Positions 58,001 through 64,000 of a stretch of DNA of 64,000 bases are shown here, one piece after another. The notes under the pieces are model-generated. The model was not told the DNA's origin. It did no database searches and worked only from the letters and a program-made list of their open reading frames with translations. Numbering within the stretch: position 1 is the stretch's first letter; the number at the start of each line of letters is the position of its first letter. A program made the translations under genes and the position numbers. Source of the stretch: Methylothermaceae bacteria B42 (GTDB lineage Bacteria > Pseudomonadota > Gammaproteobacteria > Methylococcales > Methylothermaceae); assembly GCA_001566965.1 (NCBI GenBank), contig LSNW01000032.1, forward strand, positions 496,001 to 560,000. Reading direction: 5' to 3'.

Positions 58001-59717
58001 CGGGCAGTTGCCTGGCCATAAGGTGGATAAAATTATTGCCAAGGTGCGCCATTCCACCCCAGGCGTTGGGCTGATATCCCCTCCGCCCCATCATGATATT
58101 TACTCTATCGAAGACTTGAAACAATTGATCTTCGATCTCAAATGCGTCAATCCCGGCGCCCGCATCAGCGTCAAGCTGGTTTCTGAAGTGGGTGTCGGCA
58201 CCATTGCCGCCGGCGTTTCCAAAGCCCACGCCGATCACGTTACCATTGCGGGTTATGATGGCGGCACTGGCGCCAGTCCATTAACCTCCATCAAACATGC
58301 GGGCTTGCCTTGGGAGGTCGGCCTGGCGGAAACCCACCAGACATTGGTACTGAACAATCTGCGCAGCAGAATCTGTGTGCAAGTGGATGGCGGGCTGCGT
58401 ACTGGTCGGGATGTGGTCATCGGCGCGCTGTTGGGCGCCGATGAATTTGGTTTCGCAACAGCGCCTTTGATTGTCGAGGGCTGTATCATGATGCGCAAAT
58501 GCCACCTTAATACCTGTCCGGTTGGCGTGGCCACCCAGGATCCTGAATTGCGCAAGCGATTCGTCGGCAAACCGGAGCACGTCGTGAACTATTTTTTCTT
58601 CGTAGCCGAGGAAGTGCGCCGACTGATGGCCGAATTGGGTTATCGTAAAATTGACGAAATGATTGGCCAATCGGATCGACTCGACATGGCTGATGCCATC
58701 GATCACTGGAAAGCCAAGGGCCTGGATTACACTAAAATCCTGGCCAAGCCCAAACCAGCGCCCGGGGTCAAAATTTTCAATTGCGAAAAGCAGCCCCATG
58801 AAATTGACAAGGCCTTGGACCATAAGCTCATCGCCAAAGCCCAACCGGCCTTGGAAAACAAGCAACCGGTCACAATTCAGACGCCGGTTCGCAACATCCA
58901 TCGCACCGTCGGTGCCATGTTGTCCGGTGAAGTCGCCAAACGGTATGGCCATGAAGGGCTTCCCGATGACACTATCCATATCAAACTCAACGGCATTGCC
59001 GGCCAAAGTTTCGGCGCTTGGCTCACTCGAGGGGTAACGCTGGAATTAGATGGCGAAGCCAACGATTATGTTGGCAAGGGCTTATCAGGGGGCAGAATTA
59101 TTATTTATCCTCCCAAGGAAACCCCGATTGTGCCAGAGGAAAACATCATTGTCGGCAACACGGTTCTCTATGGCGCCATTAGCGGTGAATGTTACTTCCG
59201 CGGCGTGGCGGGCGAACGCTTTGCGGTCCGCAATTCCGGTGCCATCGCCGTTGTAGAAGGCGTGGGTGACCACGGTTGTGAATACATGACAGGTGGCGTT
59301 GTGGTCGTGCTCGGGCAAACCGGGCGCAATTTCGCTGCCGGCATGTCAGGGGGCATTGCATACGTCCTTGACGAGGAAGGTGACTTTGAGAAGCGCTGTA
59401 ATCTCGCCATGGTGGAATTGGAGCCCATTTTGGAAGAGGATCTGGCGATTGAAGAGTTAGAGCATCAAGGGGGGGATCTGGAAACCCACGGCTGGGTCAA
59501 GGTAGCCCACGACATGACTCGTTATGACGAGCACCGTCTCAAATCCCTGATTCAGACTCACCTGCACTATACCGATAGCCAGCAGGCCAGACGGATACTT
59601 GAAAACTGGTCTCAATACCGGAACAAGTTCGTCAAAGTAATGCCTGTCGATTACCGGCGTGCATTGCAACAACTACAAATGGAACAGGAACAAGCGCGTG
59701 TTCGCTTGAGCGCCTAA
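55083..59717 (+). CDS. gltB: Glutamate synthase large subunit
   Basis: 1544 residues from ATG 55083, preceded by GAGG; an ATG 7 codons earlier lacks a ribosome binding site. A short propeptide ends before the catalytic Cys22 of [10 protein letters not shown], the N-terminal nucleophile glutaminase. Then come the central domain, the FMN-binding synthase domain ([38 protein letters not shown]) with the 3Fe-4S ligands in [15 protein letters not shown], and the C-terminal beta-helix ([13 protein letters not shown]). It makes two glutamates from glutamine and 2-oxoglutarate with GltD. Confidence 0.96.
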   Translation: MNHNRLPRRQGLYDPSHEHDACGVGFVADIKGRKSHSIIQHGLEIVTNLTHRGAVGADPLAGDGAGILIQIPDTFLHEECAKSAIELPAVGHYGVGMIFLPRSASNREKCEQILEEAIIEEGQTVLGWRDVPTDNQGIGQSVKDVEPVVRQIFIGRGSNCPDQDSFERKLFVIRKLVENQVGKLQLEDGANFYIPSFSSRTLAYKGMLLAAQVGDYYPELHDERIVSAMALVHQRFSTNTFPSWDLAQPFRMIAHNGEINTLRGNINWMAARRHAMKSELLGEDLNKLWPLIAEGQSDSACFDNALELLVAGGYSLAHAMMLLIPEAWAGNPLMDEKRRAFYEYHAALMEPWDGPAAIAFTDGRQIGATLDRNGLRPARYLITEDGLVVMASEMGVLHVPEEKIIKKWRLQPGKMFLIDMEKGRIIDDAELKADLAEQAPYQEWLDKTQIQLETLPPEVAPMAPDEETLINRLQDFGYTQEDIKFFLQPMSVSGQDPVGSMGNDASLAVLSKRSRLLYDYFKQGFAQVTNPAIDPIREELVMSLVTLIGPRPNLLGRNQGDLHMRLEAHQPILTNTDLEKIRYIEPRTHGAFRTATLSFCFLADEGVEGMKKALDRLCERAEQAVLDGNNILILSDRDVDARHAAIPALLATSAVHHHLIRKGLRTEVGLVIETGEAREVHHFCTLAGYGAEAINPYLAFDALSHLCNKLPEPLSEEEAHKRYIKAVDKGILKVMSKMGISTYQSYCGAQIFNALGLNQSFLDQYFAGTVSTTEGAGLDEIAVETLKRHRLAYSEALDYREALDVGGEFAFRLRGEDHIWTPDTIAKLQHATRSNNWETYEEFAQLINEQSERHLTLRGLMRFKFDREPVPLDEVEPAKEIVKRFATGAMSFGSISWEAHTTLAIAMNRIGGKSNTGEGGELPERFKPLSNGDSMRSAIKQVASGRFGVTTEYLVNADDIQIKIAQGAKPGEGGQLPGHKVDKIIAKVRHSTPGVGLISPPPHHDIYSIEDLKQLIFDLKCVNPGARISVKLVSEVGVGTIAAGVSKAHADHVTIAGYDGGTGASPLTSIKHAGLPWEVGLAETHQTLVLNNLRSRICVQVDGGLRTGRDVVIGALLGADEFGFATAPLIVEGCIMMRKCHLNTCPVGVATQDPELRKRFVGKPEHVVNYFFFVAEEVRRLMAELGYRKIDEMIGQSDRLDMADAIDHWKAKGLDYTKILAKPKPAPGVKIFNCEKQPHEIDKALDHKLIAKAQPALENKQPVTIQTPVRNIHRTVGAMLSGEVAKRYGHEGLPDDTIHIKLNGIAGQSFGAWLTRGVTLELDGEANDYVGKGLSGGRIIIYPPKETPIVPEENIIVGNTVLYGAISGECYFRGVAGERFAVRNSGAIAVVEGVGDHGCEYMTGGVVVVLGQTGRNFAAGMSGGIAYVLDEEGDFEKRCNLAMVELEPILEEDLAIEELEHQGGDLETHGWVKVAHDMTRYDEHRLKSLIQTHLHYTDSQQARRILENWSQYRNKFVKVMPVDYRRALQQLQMEQEQARVRLSA

Positions 59718-59756
59718 CCGAAAAATCCCAAGATAAAGAGATAAAGAGGTTCAAGC

Positions 59757-61199
59757 ATGGGAAAACCTACCGGTTTCCTTGAAATCCAACGTCATGATCG
59801 GGGCTATGCCCCAGTGGCAGACCGTATCCAGCATTTTCGCGAATTCGTCATTCCATTGTCACCGGAAGAAGTCGCCAGCCAGGGCGCGCGCTGTATGGAT
59901 TGCGGCATCCCCTATTGCCACAGTGGCTGCCCGGTCAATAATTTGATTCCTGACTGGAACGACTTGGTCTATCGCAATAAATGGCGAGAAGCCATAGAAG
60001 CGCTGCACCGCACTAATAATTTCCCAGAATTCACCGGCCGGGTCTGCCCTGCTCCCTGTGAAGCGGCATGTACCTTGAATTTGGATGACAACCCGGTCAC
60101 CATCAAAACCATTGAGTGCAGCATTGTCGATAAAGCCTGGGAAGAAGGCTGGATCCAGCCAGAAATTCCTGAGTCCCGTACCGGAAAACAGGTCGCAATC
60201 ATAGGTTCAGGGCCTTCTGGCATGGCTTGCGCACAACAATTGGCCCGGGCAGGTCACCGGGTGGTGGTCTATGAAAAAAACGACCGTATCGGCGGACTGA
60301 TGCGTTACGGCATCCCTGATTTCAAATTTGAAAAGCACCATATTGACCGGCGCATGGCGCAAATGCGCGCGGAAGGCGTGATTTTCCGGCCAAATACCCA
60401 CATTGGCGTGGATGTTCCGGTTTCCGATCTACTGGAAAAATACGATGCTGTGGTACTGGCCGGTGGATCTGAGAAACCCAGGGACTTGAATGTTCCTGGC
60501 CGAGATTTAAAAGGCATCCATTTCGCCATGGAATTTCTGCCTCAGCAAAATCGCCGGGTTGCAGGGGATCGGATTCCACCTGAAAAAAGCATCACCGCAA
60601 CAGGCAAAAGGGTTGTTGTCATTGGCGGCGGAGACACAGGATCCGATTGCGTTGGAACCTCTATTCGCCAAGGCGCGTTGTCGGTTGTGCAATTGGAACT
60701 CCTCCCCAAACCACCAGACAAGGAAGACAAGCTATTGACTTGGCCCTATTGGCCACAAAAATTGCGCACCTCCACCTCTCATGAAGAAGGCTGCGAGCGC
60801 ATGTGGAGCGTCAATACCAAGTCTTTCGAAGGCAAAGACGGCCATGTCACCAAACTTCACGGTATTCAAGTGGAATGGTCACAAGATGAAAACGGTCGCT
60901 GGCAAATGAAGGAAATGGAAGGCAGTGAATTTGAGCTGGATGCCGACCTGGTCCTCCTTGCCATGGGATTTGTCCACCCAGTACAGGAAGGGATGCTCAA
61001 GGAACTGGGCGTGGAACTTGATCCCCGGGGCAACGTTAAAACCGATACCAAAAGCTATCGCACCTCCATTGATAAAGTCTTTGCCGCAGGCGATATGAGA
61101 AGAGGCCAGTCATTGGTCGTCTGGGCAATCCGGGAAGGACGCCAAGCCGCCCGCGCGGTAGACGAATATTTAATGGGTTATTCAGAACTGCCCGCCTGA
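59757..61199 (+). CDS. gltD: Glutamate synthase small subunit
   Basis: 480 residues with AAAGAGG upstream of the ATG. The N-terminal cluster-binding domain has [17 protein letters not shown] and [12 protein letters not shown] for two 4Fe-4S clusters. FAD-binding [18 protein letters not shown] and NADPH-binding GGGDTGSDC follow, and the C-terminus [24 protein letters not shown] is standard. It passes electrons from NADPH to GltB. It lies 39 bp after gltB. Confidence 0.96.
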   Translation: MGKPTGFLEIQRHDRGYAPVADRIQHFREFVIPLSPEEVASQGARCMDCGIPYCHSGCPVNNLIPDWNDLVYRNKWREAIEALHRTNNFPEFTGRVCPAPCEAACTLNLDDNPVTIKTIECSIVDKAWEEGWIQPEIPESRTGKQVAIIGSGPSGMACAQQLARAGHRVVVYEKNDRIGGLMRYGIPDFKFEKHHIDRRMAQMRAEGVIFRPNTHIGVDVPVSDLLEKYDAVVLAGGSEKPRDLNVPGRDLKGIHFAMEFLPQQNRRVAGDRIPPEKSITATGKRVVVIGGGDTGSDCVGTSIRQGALSVVQLELLPKPPDKEDKLLTWPYWPQKLRTSTSHEEGCERMWSVNTKSFEGKDGHVTKLHGIQVEWSQDENGRWQMKEMEGSEFELDADLVLLAMGFVHPVQEGMLKELGVELDPRGNVKTDTKSYRTSIDKVFAAGDMRRGQSLVVWAIREGRQAARAVDEYLMGYSELPA

Positions 61200-61217
61200 A
61201 CGAAACCATTTCATCTT

Positions 61218-61267
61218 TGCGGGTGCGTCCAGTAATTGCCTAGTTCAATATCAGCGATGCACCCGCA
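61218..61267. other. Inverted repeat between convergent gltD and tetR genes
   Basis: TGCGGGTGC (61218-61226) and GCACCCGCA (61259-61267) are perfect 9-bp inverted arms with a 32-base loop, ending 1 bp before the tetR stop. It may end or stabilise both convergent transcripts; no T run is present. Confidence 0.4.
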
Positions 61268-61268
61268 G

Positions 61269-61865
61269 CTACGGGGAAAGGGCTTTCCATATCGCTGTCC
61301 AAGTGTCCAACAGATACCAATCCAGCGGCTTGTCCAAGGCATTCTCCAAGCGTAACTGAATCATCCGAGCCGTGGTGCCATAAAAACAGGCATTGGCAAC
61401 CACCGGGTCCATGCGCCTTAGTTCTCCGGCCTTGATACCTTCTTTCATGATTTCGGTTAATAAAAGAAAGGGGGGCGACATGCTCAGAGGCTTCTCATTG
61501 GGAAGAAATTCTTGATGATGGGCCATGATTATAAAACCCATGACGTCGGCAGCATCTTCGGTCAAGGTAAAAAACAGTTCGACAATCGCACGAAGACGCT
61601 CGAAAGAGTTTTTAGTTTTGTTTTTTATCTCTTTAATCGATTCATTTAAAGAAGTGATGATATCCTGGTACAAAGCATCGGCAATCGCTTCTTTATTCTT
61701 GAAATAATGATAGATAGTCCCAGTACTAACATCCGCTTCTCGCCGAATGTCCGCCACTGATGTATTAAAATAACCCTTTTGGGTAAAAAGCTTCAGTGCT
61801 GCTTTGAGGATTTCATCATTAGGTTCTTTTTTGTCTGATTTTTTCTTTGCTTGTGCCATTACCAT
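61269..61865 (-). CDS. TetR family transcriptional regulator
   Basis: 198 residues; the second ATG (61859) is an equally possible start. An N-terminal helix-turn-helix is plain: EILKAALKLFTQKGYFNTSVADIRREADVSTGTIYHYFKNKEAIADAL. The C-terminal ligand domain is all helical and resembles AcrR/FadR-type regulators without a clear ligand hint. It is divergent from the next gene, and a near-perfect 22-bp palindrome lies between them, the probable operator. Confidence 0.9.
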   Translation of the reverse strand: MVMAQAKKKSDKKEPNDEILKAALKLFTQKGYFNTSVADIRREADVSTGTIYHYFKNKEAIADALYQDIITSLNESIKEIKNKTKNSFERLRAIVELFFTLTEDAADVMGFIIMAHHQEFLPNEKPLSMSPPFLLLTEIMKEGIKAGELRRMDPVVANACFYGTTARMIQLRLENALDKPLDWYLLDTWTAIWKALSP

Positions 61866-61934
61866 TTTGTTTTTTTATAGTTCCTTTGGTTCGGTTCCGT
61901 GTATTTTATTCTTATATCCCCTCCTTTGTCATTA

Positions 61935-61956
61935 ATCGATCGAATGTTCGCTCGAT
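61935..61956. promoter_or_regulatory. Probable TetR operator
   Basis: ATCGATCGAA, TG, TTCGCTCGAT: the half sites match at nine of ten positions when one is inverted. It lies 69 bp from the tetR start and 7 bp before the ATG of the divergent gene, so binding there would block both. No clear -35/-10 pair could be fitted. Confidence 0.7.
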
Positions 61957-61963
61957 TTAAAAC

Positions 61964-63193
61964 ATGATAACCCGTTTTCTTAAATTTTTTGCATGGTTTG
62001 CCTTCACAGCATTGAGTATTATTACTAGCCTGTTTTTCTTACTGTTCTCATCCAAGCCGATTGTCACCAAAAGTAAATTTACATTTCAAGAAAAAAATCA
62101 TCCACGCATTGCCACATTATTGGGCAACCAACCGGCGGGAATTATCACAATAGATGAAACAACCCTGGCAAAAGCGCTTCATAGTTTTCTTAACCAACAA
62201 GGCATCAGCAACCAAACCCGCGTTCTAATCACACCCAACCACATTAAACTCGATACAACTTTGAACCTAAGTTCACTACGTCCATACTTGAACGTTAAAA
62301 TACTCTTAAAACCCCATAAAAAGCGGTTGAAACTAGCTTCATTAACTGTCGGTTCCCTGCCATTACCACCCGTTCTTCTCGAAGAAGCGATGCTGTGGAC
62401 AGCAAACCAAGCACCCACAGGTAACCTAATAGCCTCGATATCTACCACCCCAATTCAGCTAGACAACAGATTCCTAGTTATTAGCGCCGAAAGAAACAAC
62501 GCCTTAGCCAAAGCCGGTTCTGGATCGTTCTTAAAGGCACTGGATGATCCCCGGCTGATCCCTTATTGCCGGGTAACAAGCCGCTGGAGCCATACCAGCG
62601 AAGATCGGGAACTATCCAGCTATTTACAATTTTTATTTAATCGCGCATACCACCACACCGCTTTGAAAGATGCGGTGCGGGAAAATAAGGCACTGCTTCA
62701 AGTCGCAGCCGCTTACGTCAATGGATATGATCCCTGTCAATTATTTGGGATACGAAATGCGTCTGCCCCTCCAAAGAAAAAGACATTATTAGTTTTTCAA
62801 CGCCACGATTTAGCTCAGCATTTCATAGTATCGGCTGCTATTGCCGCCACCGACAATCAGTTTCTGGCAAAGAGCTTAGGTCTTTATAAGGAGATGATGG
62901 ACTTTGATACCGGCAGTGGATTCAGTTTCAGTGATATTGCCGCAGACAAAGCTGGTGCTCGCTTCGGCGCTTTGGCTGTAGAATCGCCACAAAGCGCGAG
63001 ACGTTTACAACAAATTATGCGTACAGTGCGAAGAGCTGACTTTTTTATGCCAAGAACCCAGGGTCTGCCGGATCATTTGAGCCGAACAAGATTTGAAAGC
63101 CGTTTTGGAGGATTGAAGGGGAAAGAATACACCAGAATGAAGGCGCTGATAGAACGGAGGATACAAATGTGTCCTTTGTATCGGTATTTTTAA
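61964..63193 (+). CDS. Uncharacterised membrane-anchored protein, TetR-linked
   Basis: 409 residues. There is one N-terminal membrane helix (about 8-29) and then an extracytoplasmic part. The region about 55-170 (IDETTLAKALHSFLNQQG, LPLPPVLLEEAM) resembles YpmS or lipid-binding type domains, weakly. The C-terminal half has RHDLAQHFIVSAAIAA and LGLYKEMMDFDTGSGFSFSDIAADKAGARFG, which recalls the DKxxHFxxSAA...GxxKE...GxGFSxxDxxxDxxG pattern of YfiM-like periplasmic proteins. The function is unknown. It is the only gene in front of the TetR operator, so it is likely the regulated target. The tRNA-Pro follows in the opposite orientation. Confidence 0.75.
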   Translation: MITRFLKFFAWFAFTALSIITSLFFLLFSSKPIVTKSKFTFQEKNHPRIATLLGNQPAGIITIDETTLAKALHSFLNQQGISNQTRVLITPNHIKLDTTLNLSSLRPYLNVKILLKPHKKRLKLASLTVGSLPLPPVLLEEAMLWTANQAPTGNLIASISTTPIQLDNRFLVISAERNNALAKAGSGSFLKALDDPRLIPYCRVTSRWSHTSEDRELSSYLQFLFNRAYHHTALKDAVRENKALLQVAAAYVNGYDPCQLFGIRNASAPPKKKTLLVFQRHDLAQHFIVSAAIAATDNQFLAKSLGLYKEMMDFDTGSGFSFSDIAADKAGARFGALAVESPQSARRLQQIMRTVRRADFFMPRTQGLPDHLSRTRFESRFGGLKGKEYTRMKALIERRIQMCPLYRYF

Positions 63194-63270
63194 TGGTCGG
63201 GACGGAAGGATTTGAACCTTCGACCCCCACAACCCCATTGTGGTGCGCTACCAGACTGCGCTACGCCCCG
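63194..63270 (-). tRNA. tRNA-Pro (anticodon GGG)
   Basis: On the minus strand the 77 bases fold as a full cloverleaf: acceptor CGGGGCG with CGTCCCG, D stem GCGC/GCGC, anticodon stem CCACA/TGTGG around loop ATGGGGT (anticodon GGG), T arm GAAGG TTCAAAT CCTTC, and an encoded CCA. C1-G72 is the usual pair of tRNA-Pro. Its 3' end abuts the stop codon of the preceding convergent gene. The neighbours ihfA and pheT are the conserved partners. Confidence 0.95.
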
Positions 63271-63305
63271 ATATCTTTACTATTATACTACAGAAAATCC
63301 GTTAG

Positions 63306-63605
63306 TTAAGATTCTTCTTGGGTAAAAGAATCTATCTTGCTTTTTAGCTTTTGCCCGGCTTTAAAGGTAACAACGCGACGGGCACTGACAGGAATTTCCT
63401 CCCCTGTTTTGGGATTTCTGCCTGGACGCTCGTTTTTATCGCGCAGGTCAAAATTTCCAAATCCAGAGATTTTGACTGCCTCGCCCCGTTCCAGGGCGTT
63501 TTTAATTTCTTCGAAGAAAAAGTCCACCAATTCCTTGGCGTCTTTGCGATTCAAGCCAATTTCTTCGTACAATTTCTCCACAATATCGGCTTTAGTCACT
63601 GTCAT
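63306..63605 (-). CDS. ihfA: Integration host factor alpha subunit
   Basis: 99 residues starting [34 protein letters not shown], with the DNA-binding arm [27 protein letters not shown] containing the intercalating proline. It forms a heterodimer with IhfB that bends DNA sharply at sigma-54 promoters, origins and recombination sites. AAGAGG precedes the ATG, and pheT ends 2 bp upstream of it. Confidence 0.96.
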   Translation of the reverse strand: MTVTKADIVEKLYEEIGLNRKDAKELVDFFFEEIKNALERGEAVKISGFGNFDLRDKNERPGRNPKTGEEIPVSARRVVTFKAGQKLKSKIDSFTQEES

Positions 63606-63607
63606 TG

Positions 63608-64000
63608 CTATCCTCTTAATTTGGCGCCAAACTGATCCGCTAACTTCTGTAATATTTTATTTACGATTACATCAATATCGGAATCAGTCAAGGTTTTTTC
63701 AGGATGTTGCAATATCAGTCCCAAAGCAATGCTTTTTTGCCCCGCTTCAAGCCCCTTTCCCTGATAGACATCAAATAATATGACGTCTTGAAGCACGTCC
63801 ACCTGGCAATCAAAAATCGCATCTATTAAGCTTTGTGTGTTTACCTGCTGAGGAATCACTAGAGCAATATCCCGGCGCACGTAGGGATATTTGGATAAGG
63901 GTCGAAATACTGGGATCGCTTGATGAGTCAGCGCACTTTGCCGAATTTCGAACAAAAAGATATTTTGATCAAAATCCAAATCCCGGGCAATTTCAGGGTG
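63608..64000 (-). CDS. pheT: Phenylalanyl-tRNA synthetase beta subunit, 3' part
   Basis: The frame is open to the right edge; 130 C-terminal residues are visible, including [12 protein letters not shown] at the edge. The FDX-ACB anticodon-binding domain is clear: [29 protein letters not shown]-like [33 protein letters not shown]. It charges tRNA-Phe with PheS. The pheT-ihfA order is conserved. Confidence 0.95.
   Translation of the reverse strand, partial: HPEIARDLDFDQNIFLFEIRQSALTHQAIPVFRPLSKYPYVRRDIALVIPQQVNTQSLIDAIFDCQVDVLQDVILFDVYQGKGLEAGQKSIALGLILQHPEKTLTDSDIDVIVNKILQKLADQFGAKLRG

Noticed and set aside
1-64000. CRISPR array, prophage, integron or toxin-antitoxin module
   Set aside because: No regular direct repeats with spacers, no phage structural or integrase genes and no small paired toxin-antitoxin frames were seen.

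Overview
The window reads as one continuous stretch of a Gammaproteobacterial chromosome. It has recCBD, nlpD-rpoS, pheT-ihfA next to a tRNA-Pro, the secB-gpsA pair, the gpmI-envC-ctpA run, pilSR and a complete system I cytochrome c maturation operon. Gene density is high, many neighbours overlap by 4 bp (ATGA junctions), and no prophage, plasmid or CRISPR signal is visible. No pathway-diagnostic gene (for example a methane or sulfur oxidation enzyme) is present, so I do not name a genus.

Layout. 1-5.1 kb: the 3' part of a hemolysin III family gene, a mechanosensitive-channel family protein, a MITE-like element and a three-gene operon (ABC ATPase, ABC permease, ferritin-like diiron protein). 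5.1-8.8 kb: sucC-sucD-nadE with overlapping ends. 8.9-12.3 kb: pilS-pilR facing a small membrane-anchored protein of unknown role. 12.7-17.5 kb: a solute-binding protein translationally coupled to a ten-part GGDEF/EAL sensor. 17.6-26.8 kb: ccmABCDEFGHI followed without a break by pncA and pncB. 27-34 kb: a chemoreceptor, yigZ, a lipoprotein hydrolase, Hsp20, Lon and a thioredoxin-like protein. 34.2-43.5 kb: a DUF3014 protein and recC-recB-recD. 43.7-46 kb: an ArsR regulator with the cysteine spacing of persulfide sensors, a rhodanese, secB and gpsA. 46.3-50.7 kb: gpmI, an EnvC-like amidase activator and a C-terminal processing protease. 50.8-54.9 kb: a DUF934 protein, a sulfite/nitrite reductase hemoprotein, rpoS and nlpD. 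55-61.2 kb: gltB-gltD. 61.3-63.2 kb: a TetR regulator, its probable operator and an uncharacterised protein. 63.2-64 kb: tRNA-Pro(GGG), ihfA and the 3' end of pheT.

How it fits together. Most genes are core housekeeping: NAD supply (pncA, pncB, nadE), TCA cycle (sucCD), ammonia assimilation (gltBD), protein quality control (hsp20, lon), repair (recBCD), envelope division and turnover (envC, nlpD, ctpA) and cytochrome c biogenesis. Less ordinary parts are the diiron/ABC exporter operon, the solute-binding protein joined to a c-di-GMP enzyme, the SqrR/BigR-like regulator beside a rhodanese, the TetR palindrome in front of an unknown protein, and two families of non-coding repeats. I found no clear new defence or mobile system; the best candidates for undescribed biology are the diiron/exporter operon and the TetR-controlled protein. 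Start codons were chosen by ribosome binding site and family length where the longest frame looked too long.
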